Shown: piece by piece, positions 1-6,542 of the stretch
How the letters are laid out: every line of letters begins with the position of its first letter
How positions within the stretch are numbered: the stretch's first letter is position 1
From: an uncultured Acidobacteriia bacterium
GTDB lineage: Bacteria; Acidobacteriota; Terriglobia; Bryobacterales; Bryobacteraceae
DNA length: 39,311 bases
Reading direction: 5' to 3'
Assembly (NCBI GenBank): GCA_903881085.1
Contig: CAIRSA010000124.1
Span: forward strand, 1-39,311
Notes under the pieces: model-generated
Told to the model about the DNA's origin: nothing
The model's input: the letters and a program-made list of their open reading frames with translations, nothing else
The model's database searches: none
Position numbers and translations under genes: made by a program

Positions 1-98
1 ACTCCATACACTGGCGACCTGCTACACGGGATGGGACTGCATAAGTTGATGGGCACTGTGAAATACCCGGCGCAAGCCGCACCTGTAAGATCATCGTT

Positions 99-190
99 AA
101 GCCGTGTGCGGGAAAACCGCACGCACGGTTTGGAAGGGGGACTTTAGAAACGGGCTGGTCTAACGAACCTGTACCGCGCTAAAATTCTAC
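99..190 (+). mobile_element. Group II intron 3' end (domains V and VI)
   Basis: Positions 99-131 fold as a group II intron domain V: lower helix 99-106 with 124-131, the catalytic AGC triad at 100-102, a two-base bulge at 122-123, and an upper helix 107-111 with 117-121 closing a GAAAA loop. Next comes a possible domain VI: 140-147 pairs imperfectly with 179-187, leaving A184 as a candidate branch-point adenosine seven bases from an intron end at C190 (ending AC, as expected). Bases 1-98 upstream probably belong to the same element but I recognise no reverse transcriptase there, so the 5' limit is unknown and lies outside the window. The intron end is two bases before the ATG of the next gene. 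Confidence 0.75.
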
Positions 191-192
191 CA

Positions 193-438
193 ATGAGTAA
201 ACGACTCCAGGTGCTCTTGCCCGATGAAGAAATGCAAGAGATTCAACGTTTAGCAATGAGCGACAACCTTACGGTGGGAGAGTACGTGCGACGCACATTG
301 AAGGATGCTCGTGCGCATCGGCCAGCCATTGACGCGGTATCGAAATTGAAAGCCGTTCGAGAAGCGAGCAAGTATTCGTTTCCGACCGGTGATATCGATC
401 AAGTCCTGAGCGAAATTGCTAGAGGTTACGAGGGTTGA
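193..438 (+). CDS. VapB-like ribbon-helix-helix antitoxin
   Basis: This 81-residue protein has a ribbon-helix-helix-like N-terminus: a short strand (RLQVLLP, residues 4-10), then helices including an EYVRRTL segment near 30-36. The charged C-terminal half would wrap the toxin. It overlaps the PIN-domain gene by four bases (TTGA), the usual antitoxin-toxin order. Such antitoxins bind their toxin, block its RNase site and repress their own promoter. There is no Shine-Dalgarno sequence before the ATG; instead a TAAAAT hexamer at 180-185 sits seven bases upstream, so a leaderless transcript is possible. The start codon follows directly on the group II intron end. The family assignment rests on fold pattern and context; exact subfamily not recognised. 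Confidence 0.75.
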   Translation: MSKRLQVLLPDEEMQEIQRLAMSDNLTVGEYVRRTLKDARAHRPAIDAVSKLKAVREASKYSFPTGDIDQVLSEIARGYEG

Positions 439-836
439 TCTTTATCGACTCTAATATTCCGATGTACCTTGTTGGGGCGGATCATCCCCTAAAAGTAGAC
501 ACCCAATTGACGCTTGAGCGTGTCATTGCTTCGCGAGAAAAACTTGTCACGGACGCTGAAGTAATCCAGGAAATATTGCACCGGTATATTTCTATCAATC
601 GGCGAGAGGCCATAGAACCAGCATTAAATCTATTACTACAAATCGCGGACGACGTTTTCCCTATCGATAAGATCGATGTCCTTCGAGCTAGTGAGATCAT
701 ACACCATCCTGCTCAGTTGTCGGCGCGCGACGCACTGCACGTCGCTGTAATGGAGCGATATGGCGTTGGTTCCATTTTCAGTTTCGACGGAGACTTCGAT
801 CGTTGGCGGGGAATCCACAGGATCCCCAGTCGTTAA
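435..836 (+). CDS. VapC-like PIN-domain toxin ribonuclease
   Basis: This 133-residue PIN-domain protein starts at TTG, overlapping the antitoxin stop. The acidic residues expected for the metal-binding RNase site are present: D5 in the opening IDSN motif, E46 in a helix, D99 in the SARDALH motif, and D118/D122 in SFDGDFD. It is therefore probably catalytically competent. VapC enzymes cleave tRNA or rRNA at specific sites and arrest growth when freed from the antitoxin. Length is normal for the family. The gene ends about 50 bases before the next signal peptide gene, in the same direction, and has no functional link to it. Confidence 0.85.
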   Translation: MIFIDSNIPMYLVGADHPLKVDTQLTLERVIASREKLVTDAEVIQEILHRYISINRREAIEPALNLLLQIADDVFPIDKIDVLRASEIIHHPAQLSARDALHVAVMERYGVGSIFSFDGDFDRWRGIHRIPSR

Positions 837-886
837 GCCCCCCCTTGACACCGGCGTGGGCCAATGAAATCATACATTAAATCAGC

Positions 887-3073
887 ATGTTGACACAAAC
901 CTTCTTAGCGGTATTTCTGGCTGCGCTGCCACTGGCCGCGGAGCCTGCGGCCTATGAGTTTAAGCCGCAGCAGAAGCGCTGGTGGGCGATACAACCTGTC
1001 GCGAAGGCTGCACCGCCAACTCTCGACGCCGCTGGGGCGAAGTGGGCCCGCAATGAGATCGACCGCTTTGTCTACGAAAAGCTGAAGGCCAAAGGAATAA
1101 AGCCCAGTGCGCCGGCATCGCGCGAAGTCTATTTGCGCCGTGCTTTTCTTGATCTGACCGGACTACCTCCGACACCGGCCGAGGCGCAGGCGTTTCTGGG
1201 CGATGCGAAACCGGGCGCGGAAGAGCGCTTAGTGGACCGGCTGCTTGCAAGTCCTCGCTATGGGGAACGCTGGGGACGGCACTGGCTTGACGTTGTCCGC
1301 TACTCCGATAGCGACGGCTTCAAACAAGACGACACGCGCGAGAACATGTGGCGGTATCGCGATTGGGTGATCCAGAGCTACAACGAAGACAAGCCGTTCA
1401 ACCGCTTTGTGCGCGAACAAATCGCCGCAGATGAGTTGTATCCGGGCGATGTGAAGGCACTATCGGGGTTGGGTTATCTCCGGCTGTTCGAAGACGAGTT
1501 CAACCAGGCCAACGTGCATCTGCGGCGGCAGGAGATGTTGAATGACATCACAGACACGACGGCTTATGCGTTTCTTGGTGTCACGCTGGCCTGCGCACGC
1601 TGCCACGATCACAAGTTTGACCCACTGTTGCATCGCGACTATTACAGGATGCAATCGTTCTTCGCAAATCTGAAGATTGTCGACAACGCGCCCGTGCTGC
1701 CGTCGAAGGAACTGGCTGAATACAACGCGGCGATGGAGAAGTACCGCGCTGCGGCGAAGCCAGTGCTGGATAAGATTGAAGCTTTGTTGGCTGAACCACG
1801 GGCGAAGTACCGCAAGCAACAGGTTGAGCGCTTTCCTGAAGAGGTGCAGGTGATCATGCTGCGCGAGCCGGAGAAGCGGTCGGCCTTCGATTGGCACATT
1901 TACCACAAGGCACTTACTCAGGTGGAAGCCTCCGATTCGGACATCGCGGCGAAGATGAATGCAGCCGGGAAGGCGACTTACAAAACATTACTTTCTGAGT
2001 TAGAGCAGTTTAAGGCTCTGATGCCGCCGTCACTGCCGGTTGCACAAGTGATGCGCGACCAGGCGATGGATGCTCCGCCGACTTACATATTGAAGGCCGG
2101 GGCGTATGCTTCGCCGTTGGATGAAGTTATGCCCGGCTTCTTGAGCATTCTGGATCAAAAGCCGGTGACCGTGCAGCCGATCCCGGCGCTGCAATCCAGC
2201 GGGCGGCGCACGGCGTTGGCGAACTGGCTGGCGGATGCGGGCAATCCGCTTTCCACGCGGGTGATCGTGAATCGCATGTGGCAAGGTCACTTCGGCAACG
2301 GCATTGTTGGAAGCCCGAATGATTTTGGAGTGATGGGTGAGAGGCCAGTGAATCGCGAGTTACTGGATTGGCTGGCATCGACCTTTACCAGTACAGATGG
2401 CTGGAGTATGAAGAAGATGCACCGCCGGATTTTGCTGAGCGCAACTTACAGACAGGCGTCTAACTTCCGCGAAGATGCGGCGGCCATCGACCCCGACAAC
2501 AAGTTACAGTGGCGATATCCGCGGCGCCGGTTGGAAGCAGAGGCGATCCGCGATTCGATGCTGGCGGTTTCCGGTTTATTAGACACAAAGATGGGCGGAC
2601 CGGGCGTGTTTCCTGCGGTTCCGAAGGGCACGGAGATACAGGAGGGCCGGCACTGGCGCAAGTCGATTGGCGACGAAGATGAGTATCGGGCGAGTGTCTA
2701 CATCTTCGCGCGGCGGCTGGTGCGGTACCCGATGTTGCAGAGTTTCGACGCGCCACTGGCGATTGATAGTTGCGGGCGGCGGCAGGAGACGATTACGACC
2801 GACCAGGCGCTGGAATTGATGAACGGCGATGCGGCCGCTGGCTTTGCACGAGCGTTGGCGAAACGAGTGGCGAATGATTCTGGGCAGACTCCCGAAGGCA
2901 TTGTGGAACGTGCGTTCCGGCTAACATTGAGCCGCGCACCTTCCGCGGCCGAGTTAAAGCGCGGGCGCGAGTTCCTGGCGAAACAGGCTGGCTTGGCAGG
3001 CGGCGGAGCGGCGGCGCTGGAAGATTTCAGCTTGTCCTTATTGAGTTCGAACGAGTTTCTCTACATTGACTAA
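887..3073 (+). CDS. Exported DUF1549/DUF1553 cytochrome-like protein
   Basis: This 728-residue protein has a Sec-type signal peptide (residues 1-20), a DUF1549 (PSCyt2) region near 52-262 and a DUF1553 (PSD1) region in the C-terminal third, including an NRMWQGHFG motif. The DUF1549 part carries CARCHDHKFDP at 236-246, a CXXCH haem-attachment motif typical of the family. Many homologues in Planctomycetes and Acidobacteria also have an N-terminal PSCyt1 cytochrome domain; this one lacks it. The function of the family is not established; a periplasmic redox or polymer-degradation role is often assumed. The DUF1501 gene starts one base after this stop codon, and the two families commonly occur as a pair, which suggests a joint complex. 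Confidence 0.93.
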   Translation: MLTQTFLAVFLAALPLAAEPAAYEFKPQQKRWWAIQPVAKAAPPTLDAAGAKWARNEIDRFVYEKLKAKGIKPSAPASREVYLRRAFLDLTGLPPTPAEAQAFLGDAKPGAEERLVDRLLASPRYGERWGRHWLDVVRYSDSDGFKQDDTRENMWRYRDWVIQSYNEDKPFNRFVREQIAADELYPGDVKALSGLGYLRLFEDEFNQANVHLRRQEMLNDITDTTAYAFLGVTLACARCHDHKFDPLLHRDYYRMQSFFANLKIVDNAPVLPSKELAEYNAAMEKYRAAAKPVLDKIEALLAEPRAKYRKQQVERFPEEVQVIMLREPEKRSAFDWHIYHKALTQVEASDSDIAAKMNAAGKATYKTLLSELEQFKALMPPSLPVAQVMRDQAMDAPPTYILKAGAYASPLDEVMPGFLSILDQKPVTVQPIPALQSSGRRTALANWLADAGNPLSTRVIVNRMWQGHFGNGIVGSPNDFGVMGERPVNRELLDWLASTFTSTDGWSMKKMHRRILLSATYRQASNFREDAAAIDPDNKLQWRYPRRRLEAEAIRDSMLAVSGLLDTKMGGPGVFPAVPKGTEIQEGRHWRKSIGDEDEYRASVYIFARRLVRYPMLQSFDAPLAIDSCGRRQETITTDQALELMNGDAAAGFARALAKRVANDSGQTPEGIVERAFRLTLSRAPSAAELKRGREFLAKQAGLAGGGAAALEDFSLSLLSSNEFLYID

Positions 3074-3074
3074 C

Positions 3075-4496
3075 ATGCATCAAGACTGCAATCATCTCAC
3101 TCGACGGGCGCTGCTTCGTGGCGCTGGTAGCGGACTTGGCGCTATCGCCATGACCGCGATGTTGGCCGAGGATGCGGCGCAGGCAGCCGTGGTGCATGAC
3201 CCGACAATTGCGCGAAAACCGCACCACGCGGCGAAAGCAAAAGCGGTAATCTTCCTGTTCATGGAAGGCGCGCCGAGCCACATCGATTTGCTTGACCCCA
3301 AGCCGAAATTGAATGAGATGCACGGGCAGCCAATGCCTGCCAGCTTCGGCAAAGTGATTACGGCGATGGGCACGGCGAACAACAACCTGATGGGCTCGCC
3401 GCGCACCTGGGCGCAGTATGGCAAGGGCGGCATCTGGATGAGTGAACTAACTCCGCATGTTGCCAAGCATGCGGATAAGTTGGCAGTGCTGCGTAGTTGC
3501 CAGAGCGACGGATTGAATCATGCCGGTGGTGTAAGCCAGATGAACACCGGCGACATACTTTCGGGCCGGCCTAGCTTGGGCGCATGGGTGACTTACGGGC
3601 TGGGTTCGATGAACAAGAATCTACCATCATTCGTCAGCATGATCGATGAGCGCGAGCCCTTCGGCAATGCAAAGAACTGGGGCTCGGGATTCTTGCCGGC
3701 GGTGTATCAGGGCTCGCTCTTCAGGCAAGGCGATGTTCCGATTTTGAATACCAAACTGCCGACTGGCCAGACGGATGAGCGTCAGCGCGCGCGACTGGCA
3801 TATCTCGAAGCGCAAAACCGTGAGTATGGCGCTAGTCGTGAAGACGATACGACGCTGGATGCGCGCATCCGCAGTTTTGAACTGGCGTATCAGTTGCAGA
3901 AGTCAGGACCGGAGGCGGTGGACCTTTCGAAGGAGACCGACGAAACGAAGTCAATGTATGGTCTGGACAAGCCGGAGACCGCTGTGTTTGGACGCAACTG
4001 TTTGCTGGCGCGCCGACTCGTCGAGCGTGGTGTGCGGTTTGTGGAATTGTACTGCGGATCAGGCAGCGGCTGGGATGCGCATACCAACTTAGAAGGCAAC
4101 CACAAGAAGTGGTGCAAGGCGTCAGACCAACCAGTGGCCGCGTTGCTGGAAGATCTGCATCGCCGCGGAATGTTGGACGAAACGCTTGTCGTTTGGGGCG
4201 GCGAATTCGGACGCACCCCGTTTAATGAAAAGGGCAACGGTCGCGACCATAACCCGTGGGGCTTTTCTATGTGGTTCGCCGGCGGCGGCGTGCGCGGCGG
4301 ACAGACCATCGGGTCGACGGATGAGATCGGACTGCGTGCCGTGGAGCGACCGGTGCATGTGCACGATATTCATGCGTCCATGCTTTATTTGCTGGGCTTG
4401 GATCACATGCGGCTGACCTATTTGCGGAACGGCCGGGCCGAGCGGCCAACGGTTCTTGGCGGCGAGAAAATGGTGACGGAGTTGTGGGCTGGGTGA
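3075..4496 (+). CDS. Tat-exported DUF1501 protein
   Basis: This 473-residue DUF1501 protein begins with a twin-arginine signal (LTRRALLRGAGSG) and is probably folded before export. I chose ATG 3075, one base after the upstream stop; a TTG nine bases earlier would also read in frame. Conserved stretches of the alkaline-phosphatase/sulfatase-like fold are visible: FLFMEGAPSHIDLLDPKP near the N-terminus, GWDAHTNLEGNH in the middle, and GGEFGRTPFNEKGNGRDHNP towards the C-terminus, with Asp and His residues suited to metal binding. The enzyme activity of DUF1501 proteins is unproven. It is the second gene of a two-gene operon with the DUF1549/DUF1553 protein and converges on the TA pair that follows. 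Confidence 0.93.
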   Translation: MHQDCNHLTRRALLRGAGSGLGAIAMTAMLAEDAAQAAVVHDPTIARKPHHAAKAKAVIFLFMEGAPSHIDLLDPKPKLNEMHGQPMPASFGKVITAMGTANNNLMGSPRTWAQYGKGGIWMSELTPHVAKHADKLAVLRSCQSDGLNHAGGVSQMNTGDILSGRPSLGAWVTYGLGSMNKNLPSFVSMIDEREPFGNAKNWGSGFLPAVYQGSLFRQGDVPILNTKLPTGQTDERQRARLAYLEAQNREYGASREDDTTLDARIRSFELAYQLQKSGPEAVDLSKETDETKSMYGLDKPETAVFGRNCLLARRLVERGVRFVELYCGSGSGWDAHTNLEGNHKKWCKASDQPVAALLEDLHRRGMLDETLVVWGGEFGRTPFNEKGNGRDHNPWGFSMWFAGGGVRGGQTIGSTDEIGLRAVERPVHVHDIHASMLYLLGLDHMRLTYLRNGRAERPTVLGGEKMVTELWAG

Positions 4497-4503
4497 ACAA
4501 GCA

Positions 4504-4923
4504 TCAAATCGTGATCAAATACTGAAGCAGGCCCTCTGGAGAAAAGCATTTCACTGGAGATCCCCGAAATCCCTTCGGATCTCGCGTAACAATGAAATCA
4601 CATCCTGCAAATCGAGCTGCGGCTGCGGTCACCGCGTCTTCGAAATCTGGGCTGGGCGAAAGTAACGCCTCTTGCATCACCGCATCGTTTTCAACAGCAA
4701 CTGAAAGTACCCGGAGCAGGGTGGCGAGCATCTGCTTCGCTTTTGTGTTGCCGGTTTCTTTCCTTAGAAAATAGTGAATAGTAGTCACGGCATGTGCCGC
4801 GACGAACCCGCGAACTTTGCCCACCTCGGCAATCTCAAGAGCCGCAGCACTAGCCGTGGCATGCGGATGCCGGTCAAGCAATAGATCCAAGACGATATTG
4901 GTGTAGTAAAGCACCTTGGTCAT
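4504..4923 (-). CDS. PIN-domain toxin with substituted active-site residues
   Basis: This 139-residue PIN protein overlaps its antitoxin gene by four bases (ATGA). Homologues begin with a motif like VLLDTN, in which the Asp is the first catalytic residue; here it reads VLYYTN with tyrosine at position 7 (codon TAC, one base from GAC). The C-terminal motif, usually TRxxKDF, reads TRDPKGF, with glycine at 118. D93 and D96 in PDFEDAV and D115 are kept. PIN RNases need three or four acidic residues for metal binding, so this copy is likely inactive or weak. The frame is intact, so selection may still preserve a non-catalytic role, or the loss is recent. Confidence 0.85.
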   Translation of the reverse strand: MTKVLYYTNIVLDLLLDRHPHATASAAALEIAEVGKVRGFVAAHAVTTIHYFLRKETGNTKAKQMLATLLRVLSVAVENDAVMQEALLSPSPDFEDAVTAAAARFAGCDFIVTRDPKGFRGSPVKCFSPEGLLQYLITI

Positions 4924-5150
4924 CGATATTTGTTGGCCAGATGTTCGCGATAATCGTTCATATCAGCCTTTTTCAGTACACCTCGCAGTGAGCGAATGAG
5001 TGGAGCGCTGCCACTTGTTCGATGCGAAGGCATGGTCACCGCGGTAAGATACGTTTCAACCAATTCAGACACAGAGGTGCCTTTGGATTTCGCATATTCC
5101 TTCGCCTGCAAAATCACCTCATTGTCTACGCTGAGCGTAAGCTTCGCCAT
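4920..5150 (-). CDS. Antitoxin of the second PIN module (DUF6364-like)
   Basis: This 76-residue protein has the N-terminal pattern of small antitoxins resembling the DUF6364 family: MAKLTLSVDNEVILQAKEYA, then a helix TSVSELVETYL, which fits a ribbon-helix-helix DNA-binding fold. The basic C-terminus (near 55-76) would contact the toxin. It overlaps the PIN gene by ATGA, so both are co-translated. No Shine-Dalgarno sequence precedes the ATG; the -10-like TATGAT lies only six bases before it, suggesting a leaderless message. Palindromic sites immediately upstream fit autoregulation. The partner toxin appears catalytically damaged, in which case the antitoxin may act mainly as a repressor. Confidence 0.8.
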   Translation of the reverse strand: MAKLTLSVDNEVILQAKEYAKSKGTSVSELVETYLTAVTMPSHRTSGSAPLIRSLRGVLKKADMNDYREHLANKYR

Positions 5151-5180
5151 ATACGTATCATAGCAATTCTTTCATACGTA
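5151..5180 (-). promoter_or_regulatory. Candidate promoter and operator of the second TA pair
   Basis: On the minus strand a TATGAT hexamer (5162-5157) lies six bases before the antitoxin ATG, so transcription would start at or next to the start codon. The heptamer ATACGTA, containing the palindrome TACGTA, occurs at 5151-5157 and again at 5174-5180, 23 bp apart, about two helical turns. Paired short palindromes over the promoter are typical binding sites of ribbon-helix-helix antitoxins. No good -35 hexamer is seen. This is inference from sequence only. Confidence 0.4.
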
Positions 5181-5230
5181 CAGTCTCGCCTATTAAATCG
5201 GGCGAAGTGATCTAAGTCCGCCAATGAACC

Positions 5231-6541
5231 TTACAGCCGAGCCAAAGGTGCATCCGCGTCGCCGAAACGGTCGGCCTTAACGCCCATGCGCTGCATGATC
5301 GACAGATACAAACTGCACATCTTGCGGTTGCCGTCTCCGTCGTTGAAGTAATCCAGCGAGCGGCCGGTTTTGAGCGTGCCGCCGAGGCCACCCGCGGTCA
5401 CCACGGGCAGGCGCGCGTTGTCGTGCTTACGGCCGATCCACATGTTGGAAAGCCAGATCAGGCAGCTGTTATCGAGCACAGTGCCGTTCCCTTCGGGCAT
5501 GCTGTCGAGCTTCGTTGCAAGATAGGCCAGCGAGCTCAAATGAAAGCGGGCGATGCGTTCGTAGCCATCGGAGTTGTTGTTGTGCGAAGCGGCGTGATGC
5601 CCGTCCTTCACTTCAAGGAACGGATAGTAGAGTGCCGATAGATCGCGTGCCAGCAGCAGCGATGCCACGCGTGTCTTGTCGGTCTGGAAGGCGATGGCGA
5701 TGATGTCGCACATCAGCTTGGCATGCTCGCGCAGATCCTCGGGCAGGCCGTTGGCGGGGCGGTCCATTGTGAAGACTGACTTGTTCTTGCCCTTGGCTGC
5801 GTCCTCGGCCTGATCCTTACTCTTGCGCATGCCTTCGACGCGCTTTTCCACTTCGCGAACGCTGGAAAGATACTCATCGAGCTTTGACTTATCCGATGAA
5901 CTGATCTTCTTCGTAAGCGATTCGGCGCGGTCTTTCACGCGGTCCAGAATGCTCATGTTGCGCAGGCTGCCGCGGTTCTCAAACAGGTTGTCGAACGCCA
6001 GCGACGGATACACTTCGTTGGGCACCGGTGAATCGGGCGTCTGCCAGGAAATGTGCGAGCTGTAGGCCATCGAAAAGTTGGTTTCGTGATAGCCGGTCAT
6101 GGGCTGTTCGCAGGCGAGCACGATGCTCGATTGCGGCGTGTCCTCGCCCACTTTGTTAGCGATCATCTGGTCGACCGTGATGCCGGCCTTGATGATAGCG
6201 CCCTTCTGAATAGCGGCTCCGGAAAGCAAACTGCCGGTCTGCGCGGGGTGAATTCCCTGCCCCGTGGCGGCCTTGTTGAACAGGCCATTGATGACGTTGA
6301 TCTTGTGCTTTAGCGGTTCCAGCGGCATCAGCGATTTGCTCAGCTTCATAGCCGCGCCATCGCCTTCCGACGACCAATGATCCTCGTTGATGCCAGTGCC
6401 CATGAACAGCACGCCGAAGCGCTTTGGAAAGGCGGATGCCGCAGGAGTATCAGCAAAAGCAGACATCGATTCGAGCCACGGCAAGCCCATGGCAACGCCT
6501 GTGCCACGCAGCATTGTCCGGCGGGAAATACGAGTAGACAT
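5231..6541 (-). CDS. Tat-exported DUF1552 protein
   Basis: This DUF1552 protein (436 residues from the chosen start) opens with a twin-arginine signal, RISRRTMLRGTGVAMGLPWL, and is probably exported folded. ATG 6541 is preferred: GGAAAGG lies eight bases upstream and the ATG follows one base after the DUF1592 stop; a GTG at 6550 would overlap that stop. The mature part carries FPKRFGVLFMGTGIN and a C-terminal region with SCLIWLSNMWIGRKHDNARL. DUF1552 proteins have no proven activity but are found next to DUF1592 proteins across Planctomycetes and Acidobacteria, as here. The pair converges with the DUF1549-DUF1501 operon across the second TA module. Confidence 0.92.
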   Translation of the reverse strand: MSTRISRRTMLRGTGVAMGLPWLESMSAFADTPAASAFPKRFGVLFMGTGINEDHWSSEGDGAAMKLSKSLMPLEPLKHKINVINGLFNKAATGQGIHPAQTGSLLSGAAIQKGAIIKAGITVDQMIANKVGEDTPQSSIVLACEQPMTGYHETNFSMAYSSHISWQTPDSPVPNEVYPSLAFDNLFENRGSLRNMSILDRVKDRAESLTKKISSSDKSKLDEYLSSVREVEKRVEGMRKSKDQAEDAAKGKNKSVFTMDRPANGLPEDLREHAKLMCDIIAIAFQTDKTRVASLLLARDLSALYYPFLEVKDGHHAASHNNNSDGYERIARFHLSSLAYLATKLDSMPEGNGTVLDNSCLIWLSNMWIGRKHDNARLPVVTAGGLGGTLKTGRSLDYFNDGDGNRKMCSLYLSIMQRMGVKADRFGDADAPLARL

Positions 6542-6542
6542 G

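Noticed and set aside
845..886. TTGACA at 845-850 as promoter of the DUF1549 gene
   Set aside because: No acceptable -10 hexamer at 16-18 bases spacing.
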